Below, piece by piece: positions 20,005 to 29,225 of a stretch of 64,000 nucleotides of DNA. Positions within the stretch are counted from its first letter, which is position 1. Each line of letters starts with the position of its first letter. Below the pieces are notes generated by a model that had not been told where the DNA came from, did not search any database, and saw nothing but the letters and a program-made list of their open reading frames with translations. Made by a program: the position numbers and the translations under genes. The DNA comes from Aeromonas finlandensis (lineage in GTDB: Bacteria > Pseudomonadota > Gammaproteobacteria > Enterobacterales > Aeromonadaceae): the NCBI RefSeq assembly GCF_000764645.1, contig NZ_JRGK01000286.1:124001-188000 (forward strand), read 5' to 3'.

Positions 20005-21050
20005 CAGAACAACAAGAATCCCAGGTCAAACCGCAGCCGACCGCTGTGGTCAATGGCAGCAAGAGCCGCTCCGGTGCCGTACTGGGAGGGGTCGCCATCC
20101 TGCTGGCCCTTGGCCTGACCGGCGGTCTCTACCTGCACGGTCACAAGAATGCCGTAGCCCAGCAGGCCGAACTGGCCCAGCTCAAGCAGCAGCTGGCGAG
20201 CGCCCTGAGCAAGATCGACCAGACCAGCAACAAGGATGCCGAGCAGCTGGCCGCGCTGGATCAAACCCAGCAACGGTTGCAGGGGGAGATGCAGGGTCTG
20301 CAGAACCGGGTACTGGATCTCAACGACAAGCGTCCCAACGACTGGATGCTGGCCGAATCCGAGTATCTGGTTCGGATGGCGGGCCGCAAGCTGTGGCTGG
20401 AGCATGACCTCATCTCCGCCATCACCCTGCTCGGCAATGCCGACGAGCGCATCGCCGCCCTCAACGACCCCAGCCTGATGCCGATCCGCAAGGCGCTGGC
20501 CGAAGATATCGCCAAGCTCAAGGGGATGCCACGCATCGACCGCGAGGGGCTGACCCTCAAGCTGGCCGCGCTGTCCGACCAGATCGAACTGCTGCCCCTC
20601 TCCACCGTCAGCATGCCGGAAGCCAAAACCGAGCCGGATCAGGCGGTCAGCACCAATCCCGACGAGTGGGAGAGCAACCTGAAGAAGAACTGGGTCAAGT
20701 TCACCGAGAACTTCGTCACCATCCGTCGCCGCGATGGCGCGGTCGAGGCGCTGCTCTCGCCGCAGCAGGAGATCTTCCTGCGTGAAAACCTCAAGACCAA
20801 GCTGCTGCAGGCCCAGCTCTCCGTCTATCGCGAGCAGCAGGCGCTCTACGAAGACAGTCTGGACAAGGCCCAGCGCTGGCTGACCCAGTATTTCGATACC
20901 GACAACAGCGCCACCCGCTACATGCAGGGCGAGATCGACAAGCTCAAGGGCGAACAGATCCAGATCGACTATCCGGCCCAGTTCAAGACCCAGGCCATGC
21001 TGGAGCAGGTGCTGACCGAACGCCTGCAACGCATTCTGGCCAGCAGCTGA
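20001..21050 (+). CDS. hemX: HemX, membrane protein of the heme operon
   Basis: A 349-aa protein formerly annotated as uroporphyrinogen-III methyltransferase; that activity is doubtful for this family. It has a short charged cytoplasmic N-terminus, one membrane anchor (about residues 30-52), a coiled coil (QAELAQLKQQLASALSKI and following) and a periplasmic domain with DWMLAESEYLVRMAGRKLWLE, the conserved HemX block. It overlaps hemD and is 10 nt from hemY. Confidence 0.92.
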   Translation: MTEQQESQVKPQPTAVVNGSKSRSGAVLGGVAILLALGLTGGLYLHGHKNAVAQQAELAQLKQQLASALSKIDQTSNKDAEQLAALDQTQQRLQGEMQGLQNRVLDLNDKRPNDWMLAESEYLVRMAGRKLWLEHDLISAITLLGNADERIAALNDPSLMPIRKALAEDIAKLKGMPRIDREGLTLKLAALSDQIELLPLSTVSMPEAKTEPDQAVSTNPDEWESNLKKNWVKFTENFVTIRRRDGAVEALLSPQQEIFLRENLKTKLLQAQLSVYREQQALYEDSLDKAQRWLTQYFDTDNSATRYMQGEIDKLKGEQIQIDYPAQFKTQAMLEQVLTERLQRILASS

Positions 21051-21060
21051 GGAGGGCACC

Positions 21061-22224
21061 ATGATCCGTATAATCATTCTGGTTGCCGTGATGGTCGCAG
21101 GGCTGATCTTTGGCCCGCAAGCCTCCGGCAACAAGGGCTATGTGCTGATTGCCCTTGGCAATTACACCATCGAGTCTTCCGTCACCAGTGCGGTGATCCT
21201 GGCCGTGCTGTTCTACGGCGCCCTGCTGATCGTCGAGTGGCTGCTGGGCCGGGTATTCGGCCTGCGCCGCAAGACCCTCGGCTGGTACGGCTCGCGCCGC
21301 CGCCGCAAGGCCAATCAACAGACCGTGGCTGCCACCCTGGCGATGGCCGAAGGGCACTACAGTCAGGCGGAAAAGCTGATGATCAAGGGGGCCAGCAACA
21401 GCGACACCCCGCTGCTCAACTACCTGAGCGCCGCCAAGGCGGCTCAGGCCCGTGGTGACGACGCCCGCCGGGATCAATACCTGCAAAAAGCGCAGGAGGA
21501 GAACCCCAAGGCAGAGCTGGCGCTCACCCTGACTCAAACCCAGCTGCAGATAGAGCAGGGCCAGTACGATACCGCACTGGCGATGCTGGAGTCGGTCTAC
21601 GCCCTCAACCCGCGCCACCCCATGGTGCTGGATCAGCTGCGTCAGGTGCATCTGGCCCGTCAGGACTGGAGCGCCCTGTGCGACCTGATCCCGGCGCTGC
21701 ACAAGGTGGGCAAACTGACCCCGAAACAGGAAGAATATCTGCTGCAACAGGCCTGGAGTGGTCGCCTGCAACAGGCTGCCGGCAGCCTCGAAACCCTCAA
21801 GGCCGTGTGGCAGGATCTGCCGCGCAAGCTGCGCCTTGAGCCGGAACTGCTGGCCTGCTACGGCGATCTGCTGCGCCAGCTGGGTGCCGATGGCGAAGCC
21901 GCCACCCTGTGGCAGGAGGCGCTGCGCAAACAGCCGATGCCGCAGCTGCTGGCTCGCCTGCCCAAGCTGAAACTCGACAGCTACCAGCCGCTGCTGGCGC
22001 TGCTGCAAAAACAGCAGGGACAACCGGAGGTCGACACCGCACTGGCCCAACTCTATCTGCTGGCCGGTCAGCTGGACGATGCCCAGAAGTTGCTGGAGCA
22101 GGAAGTGGAGCGGGCGCCGAGCGCCGCCGCCTACCACGCCCTCGGCCAGCTGATGGACAAGCGCCGCCTCACCAACAAGGCCAACGAGTACTATCGTCAG
22201 GCACTGGAGCTGGCGGGGGTCTGA
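21061..22224 (+). CDS. hemY: HemY, TPR-containing heme-operon membrane protein
   Basis: A 387-aa inner-membrane protein with two N-terminal membrane segments (about residues 2-18 and 40-62) and a large cytoplasmic domain with TPR-like helices (GHYSQAEKLMIKG, AYHALGQLMDKRRLTNKANEYYRQAL). It belongs to the gammaproteobacterial HemY_N family, not the protoporphyrinogen oxidase of the same name. A role in heme or protein-complex assembly is inferred from the conserved operon. Confidence 0.93.
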   Translation: MIRIIILVAVMVAGLIFGPQASGNKGYVLIALGNYTIESSVTSAVILAVLFYGALLIVEWLLGRVFGLRRKTLGWYGSRRRRKANQQTVAATLAMAEGHYSQAEKLMIKGASNSDTPLLNYLSAAKAAQARGDDARRDQYLQKAQEENPKAELALTLTQTQLQIEQGQYDTALAMLESVYALNPRHPMVLDQLRQVHLARQDWSALCDLIPALHKVGKLTPKQEEYLLQQAWSGRLQQAAGSLETLKAVWQDLPRKLRLEPELLACYGDLLRQLGADGEAATLWQEALRKQPMPQLLARLPKLKLDSYQPLLALLQKQQGQPEVDTALAQLYLLAGQLDDAQKLLEQEVERAPSAAAYHALGQLMDKRRLTNKANEYYRQALELAGV

Positions 22225-22245
22225 TCCCCGGCGAACAGAAACGCG

Positions 22246-22276
22246 AGAGGCCGCATGATGCGGCCTCTTTTTTATC
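22246..22276 (+). terminator. Terminator of the hemCDXY operon
   Basis: Stem AGAGGCCGCAT / ATGCGGCCTCT is followed by TTTTTT, 21 nt after the hemY stop. Confidence 0.93.
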
Positions 22277-22306
22277 TCTTCGTTTTATATCTTCGCCCTG
22301 CCCTCG

Positions 22307-22558
22307 TCAGGTGGTGAGCCGCTCCAGCTCGCCGATCAGCCAGATGGCCTCGGCGCGGTGGCTGCCGCACACATCCATCATGGGGCGAAAACCGCCGCAC
22401 ACCGCCGGCCGCTCCGGTTGACCGAAGATCTTGCAGCCGAGGGCGCTATCGAGCTGGATACAGGGGACGCCAGCCGGCTTGCCATCTGGCATACCGGGAA
22501 TGGCACTGCTGATACTGGGGGCGATGCAACAGGCAGCGCAGCCGCTACGACACTCCAT
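22307..22558 (-). CDS. YkgJ-family cysteine-cluster protein
   Basis: An 83-aa protein with a CxxCxxxCxxCC-like N-terminal cluster ([11 protein letters not shown]), then [25 protein letters not shown] and a late Cys-Gly. This is the UPF0153 / YkgJ pattern and suggests binding of Zn or an Fe-S cluster. The start is placed at ATG 22558, preceded by AAAGGAG; the open frame extends to 22627. It is convergent with hemY. Confidence 0.87.
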   Translation of the reverse strand: MECRSGCAACCIAPSISSAIPGMPDGKPAGVPCIQLDSALGCKIFGQPERPAVCGGFRPMMDVCGSHRAEAIWLIGELERLTT

Positions 22559-22629
22559 ACACTCCACTCCTTTGGGACGGTCTGAGCCACCATAACCGAA
22601 GCAGCGGCACAAACGTAGCTGGCGCACAA

Positions 22630-22661
22630 TAAAAAGCCCGACCGCACGGGCGATCGGGCTT
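22630..22661 (-). terminator. Terminator downstream of glpX
   Basis: On the minus strand the stem AAGCCCGA / TCGGGCTT is followed by TTTTATT. It lies beyond the duplicated glpX tail and before the YkgJ gene. Confidence 0.75.
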
Positions 22662-22687
22662 GAGGCAACACAGCCGGTTCAGCGAAC

Positions 22688-22785
22688 CATCATCACAGGA
22701 TGATGTCACGTACCACGCTGTCTTTGCGTTCCAGGTAATGGATCGACTTGATGCGGCGGCACATAGTACGGGACTTGCCGCCGAC
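22688..22785 (-). repeat. Duplicated 3' end of glpX
   Basis: About 98 bases repeat the last 33 or so codons of glpX with few changes, offset by 107 bp. The copy encodes the same SIHYLERKDSVVRDIIL ending and stop, but the upstream part is frame-disturbed by a 3-base insertion and changes, and it has no start. Confidence 0.85.
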
Positions 22786-22799
22786 CAGCATTCACCACA

Positions 22800-23810
22800 T
22801 CACAGGATGATGTCGCGTACCACGCTGTCTTTACGTTCCAGGTAATGGATCGACTTGATGCGGCGGATAGTACGGGATTTACCACGGATCAACAGGGTTT
22901 CGGTGGTCGCCATCACGCCATCACTGGTGATGCCGTCCAACAGATCACCCTTGGTGATGCCGGTGGCGGAGAAGATGACGTTGTCATTCTTCGCCATGTC
23001 TTCCAGCTTGAGCACCTTGTTCACGTCGATGCCCAGCGCTTCGCAGCGGGCAATTTCCTGCTCGCCCAGCGCACGCACTTCCGGGCTGTCGCCCTTGACG
23101 CGGTGACGCGGCACCAGACGGGCCTGCATGTCGCCATCCAGCGCGCGGATCACCGCGGCCGAAATCACCCCTTCCGGTGCGCCGCCGATGCCGTAAAGCA
23201 TGTCGACTTCGCTGTCCGGCAGACAGGTGAGGATGGAGGCGGCAACGTCACCATCAGGAATGGCGAACACCCGCACGCCCAGACCCTGCATCTCCTTGAT
23301 CGCCTTGTCATGACGCGGCTTGGCCAGAGTAATGACGGTCAGACGGGAGAGCGGCTTGCCCAGCGCCTTGGCCACGGCCTTGAGGTTCAGTTCGAGAGCC
23401 TGATTCAGGTCGATGGCGCCTTTGGCTTTGGGGCCGACGATCAGCTTTTCCATGTACATGTCAGGCGCCTTCAGGAAGGAACCCTTGTCGCCCACCGCCA
23501 GCACGGCCAGCGCATTGGCCTGACCCATGGCGGTCATGCGGGTACCCTCGATGGGATCGACCGCGATATCCACCGCGTCGCCGTGTCCGGTACCGACCTT
23601 CTCGCCGATATAGAGCATCGGCGCTTCATCAATTTCACCTTCGCCGATAACAATCTCACCATCGATCTCGATCTGGTTGAGAATGTGGCGCATGGCCGCT
23701 ACGGCCGCCCCATCAGCGATATTCTTGTCACCACGTCCGAGCCACTTGTAGCCAGCCAGTGCAGCCGCTTCCGTCACTCGGGAAAACTCGATTGCCAGTT
23801 CACGTCTCAT
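22800..23810 (-). CDS. glpX: GlpX, class II fructose-1,6-bisphosphatase
   Basis: Mn-dependent gluconeogenic phosphatase. The product is 336 aa, the standard length. The N-terminus MRRELAIEFSRVTEAAALAGY, the metal-binding GEGEIDEAPMLYIGE, DPIEGT and the substrate-binding YGIGGAPEGVISAA are visible. It stands alone, away from glpFK, as in several gammaproteobacteria. Its last codons are duplicated downstream. Confidence 0.96.
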   Translation of the reverse strand: MRRELAIEFSRVTEAAALAGYKWLGRGDKNIADGAAVAAMRHILNQIEIDGEIVIGEGEIDEAPMLYIGEKVGTGHGDAVDIAVDPIEGTRMTAMGQANALAVLAVGDKGSFLKAPDMYMEKLIVGPKAKGAIDLNQALELNLKAVAKALGKPLSRLTVITLAKPRHDKAIKEMQGLGVRVFAIPDGDVAASILTCLPDSEVDMLYGIGGAPEGVISAAVIRALDGDMQARLVPRHRVKGDSPEVRALGEQEIARCEALGIDVNKVLKLEDMAKNDNVIFSATGITKGDLLDGITSDGVMATTETLLIRGKSRTIRRIKSIHYLERKDSVVRDIIL

Positions 23811-23951
23811 CGCATATCCAACCTATGGAGCTCGAAAACGGGCGGCATTCTACCACAAGGGCAAACCTTTGCGCACAAAAGTAGCCGCTGCGAGCAAGAA
23901 TGTAGCCAATTCATCCAATTGCAACCCAATTGCCATCGACTCTTCATCCAA

Positions 23952-23985
23952 CTGTCACCCCGCTGTCATCCCTGCTGCCTAGCAT
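23952..23985 (+). promoter_or_regulatory. Candidate Pho box and -10 of the porin promoter
   Basis: Two 7-mers CTGTCAC and CTGTCAT, separated by CCCG, form a direct repeat with 11-bp period (23952-23969), the arrangement bound by PhoB. TAGCAT, a fair -10, begins exactly 10 nt further on (23980), the spacing typical of Pho promoters. Confidence 0.65.
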
Positions 23986-24028
23986 GACCCCGTCTTCAAA
24001 ACAAAAGCTTGCAACACAAGGGATTAAG

Positions 24029-25129
24029 ATGAAAAAGCTGACTGTAGTGGCACTGGCTCTGACCGCCGCCTTCCAGGCTCAAGCCGTTGAAGTGTATAAA
24101 AATGACTCCTCTTTGCTGGATCTCTATGGCCGTGTTTACGCCGGTCAATTCTTCGGCGACAAGAAAGAAAACGTCGATACCGCCAACCCGAATGGCACCA
24201 AGGATTACAGTGCCAAGCAGGGGGCCAACCAGTTTGTCCGTTTCGGTGCCAAGGCCGAGACCCAGATCCAGAGCGGTCTGAAGGCGCTGGCCCAGTACGA
24301 AGTGCAGATGTATATCAACGACAGCGAAAAGACCCTTGCGGGTACCGTAGATTCAAAAGGCCAAATTAAAGAGAGCGAAAACCTGCGCACTCGCCTTGCT
24401 TTTGCCGGCGTGGGCGCCGACTGGGGTTCCGTGACCTTCGGTCGCCAAAAGGGTGCCCCAGGCTTCCTGGCCGACTGGACCGACGTTGCCCTCTCCGACG
24501 GCTACGGCAACGATGCGCTGGGCGCCAAAACCGACACCTTCGCCACCAACCGTGCCGGTTCCGTGTTGAAATACTCAGACCTGTTCAATGGCTTCCAGTT
24601 TGATGCCAGCTACAAATTTGATGGCGGCAAAGAAGAAGATAAAAGCAGCTCCGGGATTTCCCCTGCAGACCCGGCCTATGGCGCAGCTGTGGCCTACACC
24701 TTCCCGTTCAACCTGTCACTGGGTACCGCCTACAACGTCGGCCAACGTCAGGAAAAGAATACCGAAGATGCCAAGTTGTGGCTGATCTCCGCCAAATTCG
24801 ACAACAAGGCCGCCTACGCCGCCCTGAGCTACGCGGATGGATCTGACTTTGTCCAAAGCGGCACCGACCACACCGGCTGGGAAGCGGCGCTGGGCTACAA
24901 CTTCGAGAACGGCTTCGGCCTGATGGCCCTGTGGAACAAGCAGGAACAAGAAGTTACTGGCGGCAAGAAAACCGATACCGTTGACTACTACACCCTGGGT
25001 GCCCAGTACAAGTTCAACAAAAACCTGCGGGTGATTGGCGAGTACCGCATCAACAATCTGGACAGCGTTGCCGGTAAAGCAACCGCCAACAAGGATGACT
25101 TCCAGCTGGCCGCCCGCTACGACTTCTAA
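24029..25129 (+). CDS. OmpC/PhoE-type general porin
   Basis: Trimeric outer-membrane porin of 366 aa. Signal peptide MKKLTVVALALTAAFQAQA is followed by VEVYKNDSSLLDLYGRVYAG, the classical Gram-negative porin start. The constriction-loop motif GSVTFGRQKG is present and the chain ends in the terminal Phe (AARYDF) needed by the BAM complex. ATG 24029 has AAGGGA upstream; a longer frame from 23930 would bury the signal peptide. The promoter carries a Pho-box-like repeat, so a phosphate-limitation porin is a reasonable inference. Confidence 0.93.
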   Translation: MKKLTVVALALTAAFQAQAVEVYKNDSSLLDLYGRVYAGQFFGDKKENVDTANPNGTKDYSAKQGANQFVRFGAKAETQIQSGLKALAQYEVQMYINDSEKTLAGTVDSKGQIKESENLRTRLAFAGVGADWGSVTFGRQKGAPGFLADWTDVALSDGYGNDALGAKTDTFATNRAGSVLKYSDLFNGFQFDASYKFDGGKEEDKSSSGISPADPAYGAAVAYTFPFNLSLGTAYNVGQRQEKNTEDAKLWLISAKFDNKAAYAALSYADGSDFVQSGTDHTGWEAALGYNFENGFGLMALWNKQEQEVTGGKKTDTVDYYTLGAQYKFNKNLRVIGEYRINNLDSVAGKATANKDDFQLAARYDF

Positions 25130-25149
25130 TCGAGGTTTTGCGGATACCC

Positions 25150-25180
25150 AAAGCGCGATGGCTTGCCATCGCGCTTTTTG
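25150..25180 (+). terminator. Terminator of the porin gene
   Basis: Stem AAAGCGCGATGG / CCATCGCGCTTT is followed by TTG, 20 nt after the stop. Confidence 0.88.
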
Positions 25181-25249
25181 CTGGGCGTCGCTCACGACCG
25201 GAGAAAGTGGCCTAGGCTCATCAGACAAGGGACTGTACGGGAGGAGAAA

Positions 25250-26152
25250 ATGATGGCTCAGCTGTTTGTCGTGCTGTTGATGCTGCTATCCCTGCCGACT
25301 CATGCCCTCACCATCGCCATGGTGCTGTGGCGCGGTGAAACCTCAGCCGAAGCGGGGTTTAGGGCAGAGCTGATCCGCCTTGGCTATCAGGCCACCATCA
25401 CCACCTACAACGCCAATCAGGATCGCGCCACACTGGCAGCCATGCTGCGCCAGCAGCTGGAGCCCAAGCTGGCCGAGTACGACTACATCTACACCTTCGG
25501 CACCACGGCCACCGCCATGACCAAGAGTCTGGTGGCTAACCGCAAACCCCTTATCTTCAGCGTGGTCTCCGATCCGGTCGGGGCCGGTTTTTGGGCTGAA
25601 GACAAGCGCCAAAACAAGATGGTGGCAGGCACCAGCAACATGGTACCGATGGCGCTGCAGCTGGCCAACGCCAGCAAATACCTCCCCACCGGCAAACGGC
25701 TGCTGGTTCCCTTCAATCCACGGGAACAGAACACCCGCCTTGTCACCGACATGCTGATCGCCGAAGCCAAACGCTACCACTGGCATGTCGCAACCTGGCG
25801 CATTGCACCGGACCCCAAGCGGCTGAATAACGAGTTGCAGCGGCTGCAGGTGGATGCCAAAAACGACATCGTCTTTCTGGCGGCAGACAGCTATCTGCTC
25901 TCCATCGCCCCCCGTCTGCTGGCGGCACTCAATGATGCGGGCATCCCCACCATCTGCAGCGCCGAGCTGTTCGTCGAACACGGCTGCACCGTCGGTACCA
26001 TCAGCAGCTACACATTGCTGGGCAAGATGGCCGCCAACATCATTCACCTCAATCAGCAGGGAACACCACTGCAGGATATTCCGCTGCAGCTCGATGCGCA
26101 GCCAAAGCTGGTACTGGGCCCACTCGGCGCACTGCGCGATAACCAGCCATAA
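25250..26152 (+). CDS. ABC transporter substrate-binding protein (PF04392 type)
   Basis: A 300-aa exported protein of the ABC_sub_bind family. Signal peptide MMAQLFVVLLMLLSLPTHA is preceded by GGAGGAG. Then TIAMVLWRGETSAEAGFRAEL, DYIYTFGTTATAMTKS and PLIFSVVSDPVGAGF show the two-lobe periplasmic-binding fold. Family members often bind Trp or Tyr, but no cognate permease or ATPase is adjacent, so the ligand is unknown. It may be an orphan sensor partner. Confidence 0.8.
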   Translation: MMAQLFVVLLMLLSLPTHALTIAMVLWRGETSAEAGFRAELIRLGYQATITTYNANQDRATLAAMLRQQLEPKLAEYDYIYTFGTTATAMTKSLVANRKPLIFSVVSDPVGAGFWAEDKRQNKMVAGTSNMVPMALQLANASKYLPTGKRLLVPFNPREQNTRLVTDMLIAEAKRYHWHVATWRIAPDPKRLNNELQRLQVDAKNDIVFLAADSYLLSIAPRLLAALNDAGIPTICSAELFVEHGCTVGTISSYTLLGKMAANIIHLNQQGTPLQDIPLQLDAQPKLVLGPLGALRDNQP

Positions 26153-26246
26153 TGCGACTCACTTCAGCGATCCCTTGATGAAGATCCCAGCATAGAAGGT
26201 GCCAATCGAGGTATGCTATTCGATCCCGAGATCGAGGCACTTCCCT

Positions 26247-27086
26247 ATGAGCACCACCGTCTTTTTTGCCGTTCTGCTGGCCGCCCTGCTTCACGCCAGC
26301 TGGAATGCGCTGGTCAAAATTGGCGAGGAGCGGCTGGTGGGTGTATCGCTGGTGGCGCTCTTCTCCGGACTTATCGCCGCCGTGGCCCTGCTGCCAATGG
26401 GGCTTCCCTCCTCGACTGAGCTCCCCTGGCTCGCCCTCTCTATTCTGCTGCATACCGGTTACTGCCTGTTTCTCAGCCGCGCTTACAACCACGGGGAGTT
26501 TGGCCAGATCTATCCGCTGGCCCGTGGCAGCGCACCGCTACTGGCGATGCTGCTCAGCGCCCTGCTGTTGGCCGACTATCCGGGGCTGCACGGCATGCTG
26601 GGGGCTGGCGTCTTGATTCTGGGGGTCTTGCTGATGGCTTGGCGGGGCGGAAGCGAGCGGCTCGGCAACAAGGCGATCAAGGCCGCGCTGATCACCGCCA
26701 TGTTTACCGCTGGCTACACCCTCTCGGACGGTGCTGGGGCCCGGGCTGGCGGTGAGCCTGTCCGTTACACCCTCTGGCTGTTTGCCTGCAACGGGCTGGT
26801 AATGCTGGTGGTGCTGATGATCCACCAGAAGCGCAATGCCTGGCGCCAGATCCGCCAGCACGCACTGGTCGGTGTCGCCGGAGGGGCCATGTCCCTGCTC
26901 GCCTATGGCATTGTCATCTGGGCCATGACCCAAGCTCCCATTGGCGTGGTCGCGGCCCTGCGCGAAAGCAGCGTGCTGTTTGCCATGCTGCTCTCGGTCT
27001 GGCTGCTTAAGGAGCCGCTGGGGCGAGTGCGGCTGACCGCGGCAGCCATCATCACAGGCGGCGTACTGCTGACTCGTCTGGGATAA
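26247..27086 (+). CDS. EamA/DMT-family transporter
   Basis: A 279-aa integral membrane protein with ten hydrophobic segments in two EamA repeats; the second ends with VWLLKEPLGRVRLTAAAIITGGVLL, the usual DMT signature. HASWNALVKIG near the start is also typical. Such proteins export metabolites or amino acids; substrate unknown. ATG 26247 is preferred over 26199, which adds a polar extension. It follows the binding-protein gene by 94 nt. Confidence 0.85.
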   Translation: MSTTVFFAVLLAALLHASWNALVKIGEERLVGVSLVALFSGLIAAVALLPMGLPSSTELPWLALSILLHTGYCLFLSRAYNHGEFGQIYPLARGSAPLLAMLLSALLLADYPGLHGMLGAGVLILGVLLMAWRGGSERLGNKAIKAALITAMFTAGYTLSDGAGARAGGEPVRYTLWLFACNGLVMLVVLMIHQKRNAWRQIRQHALVGVAGGAMSLLAYGIVIWAMTQAPIGVVAALRESSVLFAMLLSVWLLKEPLGRVRLTAAAIITGGVLLTRLG

Positions 27087-27524
27087 TGAGGCCTGTCGCC
27101 ATTGGCACTTGTTTATCTCGCAGGATGACGTGATTCACCTCTGCCAAATATTCCGAGGGTGAATAATGGAAATAAGTTACGGCGATGGCGTAAATATTTA
27201 CACCCATAACGTATCAATGAGCTGGCAATTCTATTTTTTCCTGCTGCCTCATCCGGACAACTTACCAGCTGAACAGCATTAATGATAAATTGTTCACAGT
27301 TAATGTCTGGCAATTCTGGCCCAATACGGCTCATGGTAATCGCCATGAAACTCCATCCAAACATTGATTAACTACCTGACGGGTTCAACTTTGCGGTCAG
27401 GGCAGGCAAAACCTCGCCCATCAATGGCAGGATGAGATCACCAGCCCCGGGTTATTACCTGACCCGGAGTTACCCGTTTAATTATTGATTACGTTAAATC
27501 CAGCACCATCAGGGAGTATCAAAT
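27087..27524. other. Long AT-rich leader upstream of the APC transporter
   Basis: 438 bases with no convincing gene; the one minus-strand frame (27113-27364) has no ribosome site and unusual composition. Composition is clearly more AT-rich than its surroundings, and CAGGGAG supplies the ribosome site at the right end. I see no recognisable riboswitch. Confidence 0.5.
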
Positions 27525-28991
27525 ATGTCGGCAAAAAAGCTGAAGTTGGGTGCCTTTATATTGATGATATTAACATCGGTATTTGGTGTCACTAATATCG
27601 GGATCGGTTTTTACCGAATGGGATATGCAGCCATTCCGATGTTCGTGATCGGCGGACTGTTCTTCTTCATTCCGTTCATCCTCATGATGATCGAGTTTGG
27701 TACCGGCTTTCGCAAAGAGGCAGGCGGAATCTTTACCTGGATGCGCCATTCGGTCTCGACCCGGTTCGCCTTTATCGGCCTGACCATGTGGTTCGCCTCC
27801 TACGTCATCTGGATGTTTGGCAAGGCGCTCTCCATGTGGGTGCCCCTCTCCTTCATGCTGTTTGGTCGCGACATCACCGTTATCCCGGTCACCCTGGGCA
27901 CCGGCATCGACTTTGGCCCCTTTATTCTGGGTGTGGTCGCCATCGCGCTGGTTGCCACCGTCACCAAACTCATCACCTTTGGTAGCGCCCGCTTCGCCAA
28001 GGTGGCGGCCATCGGTGGTCTCTCCGTGGTGGCGCTCAACGTATTGCTGCTGGTAGGCGGCGTCTTCACCTTCGCGGTGAGCGGCATGACCCTGCAGGAG
28101 CCTCTCACCGAGGCCTCGCTGACAGCCTCCCCCAATGCCGCCTTCAACGACATCATTCCCTTCCTCGGCTTCATGGTATTCGCCATCTTCGCCTATGGCG
28201 GGGTCGAGGCGATGGCCGGGGTGGCTGACGAGCTGGAAGATCCCGAGCGCGACCTCAAGCGCGGCATCTTCCTCTCCGGCGCCTTCATCGTGCTCTGCTA
28301 CATCATCGGTTTTCTGGCTGTCGGCTCCATCATGCGCTGGAGCGACTTCCCGGCCGAAGGGATCACCTCTCTCTCCGCCCTCTTCATCATCATGCTGGAA
28401 CTGGGGCGTCATCTCGGTGGCGAGTGGTTGGGGCAGGTGTTCATGCGCTTTGCCGGGTTGGGCATGTTCCTGAGCTATCTGGGTGCCTTTATCGCCCTCT
28501 CCTACGCACCACTGCGCCAGTTCATCACCGGCACTCCGAGCTACTTCTGGCCGGAGCGTTTCCAGCGCGAGAACGAGAATGGCGTGCGGATTGAAGCCCT
28601 CAAAGTGCAAGCCTGGGTGGTCTGTCTGTTCATTGCCGCCAAGTCCATCTTTACCCTGATCAACCCGGAAGGTGCCGCCGCCCTCTATGAGCTGATCATC
28701 ACCATGACCAACGTCGGCATGACCCTGCCCTACATGTTCCTCATCTACGCCTGGTATCGCTATCGCAACAACCCGGCGCTGGGCAAGGATCTGATCTTCT
28801 TCAAGAGCGCCGGCTCCGTGCTGCTGGCCACCATCATCAGCCTGATCCTGGTCGCCTTCGGCAACGTCTTTACCGTGGTAGCCCCCTTTATCTCCGGGGA
28901 TATCTCAACCGGCGTCTGGACCATCATTGGCCCGCTGCTGTTCGTGGTGATCGCCATGCGCTTCAAGATCAAGCAGGAAGATACCCACTAA
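27525..28991 (+). CDS. APC-superfamily transporter, YjeM-like
   Basis: A 488-aa inner-membrane amino-acid permease with about 12-13 hydrophobic segments. LTSVFGVTNIGIGFYRMGYAAIP at the start, RKEAGGIFTWMRHSV, MWFASYVIWM and FAIFAYGGVEAMAGVADE resemble E. coli YjeM of the glutamate/GABA transporter group. The GGIF and YGGVEA motifs form the substrate/ion core of APC proteins. Substrate is inferred only from the family. It is monocistronic: a long leader precedes it and a terminator follows. Confidence 0.85.
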   Translation: MSAKKLKLGAFILMILTSVFGVTNIGIGFYRMGYAAIPMFVIGGLFFFIPFILMMIEFGTGFRKEAGGIFTWMRHSVSTRFAFIGLTMWFASYVIWMFGKALSMWVPLSFMLFGRDITVIPVTLGTGIDFGPFILGVVAIALVATVTKLITFGSARFAKVAAIGGLSVVALNVLLLVGGVFTFAVSGMTLQEPLTEASLTASPNAAFNDIIPFLGFMVFAIFAYGGVEAMAGVADELEDPERDLKRGIFLSGAFIVLCYIIGFLAVGSIMRWSDFPAEGITSLSALFIIMLELGRHLGGEWLGQVFMRFAGLGMFLSYLGAFIALSYAPLRQFITGTPSYFWPERFQRENENGVRIEALKVQAWVVCLFIAAKSIFTLINPEGAAALYELIITMTNVGMTLPYMFLIYAWYRYRNNPALGKDLIFFKSAGSVLLATIISLILVAFGNVFTVVAPFISGDISTGVWTIIGPLLFVVIAMRFKIKQEDTH

Positions 28992-29013
28992 ACGGGGAAC
29001 AATGCACCATGCC

Positions 29014-29043
29014 AATCGGGACCGTTCTGGTCCCGATTTTTTG
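29014..29043 (+). terminator. Terminator of the APC transporter gene
   Basis: Stem AATCGGGACC / GGTCCCGATT is followed by TTTTTG. Confidence 0.9.
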
Positions 29044-29225
29044 TCTCCCCCAGCCCGACCGGGCACAAAAAAGCTTCAAAGGAACCCTTTTCGCCCCTAT
29101 CTGCGCAGCCAAACCGCTCTTTACGCCGTAAATTATCAATATCAAGATGAGAATGATTGTGAAGCGCCAGTTCACGTCATATAACTTAGCGAGATATCCC
29201 TGTATTTCGTCCGGTAGAGCTGATC

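Noticed and set aside
20001-21050. HemX as uroporphyrinogen-III C-methyltransferase
   Set aside because: The sequence has no SAM-binding methyltransferase motif; the old name reflects an early annotation.
27113-27364. 83-codon minus frame upstream of the APC transporter
   Set aside because: No ribosome site, no hydrophobic or domain pattern, and it fills an AT-rich control region.
29148-29162. Fur box upstream of pbpG
   Set aside because: TGAGAATGATTGTGA has three mismatches in 14 positions and lacks symmetry; too weak to list as a site.
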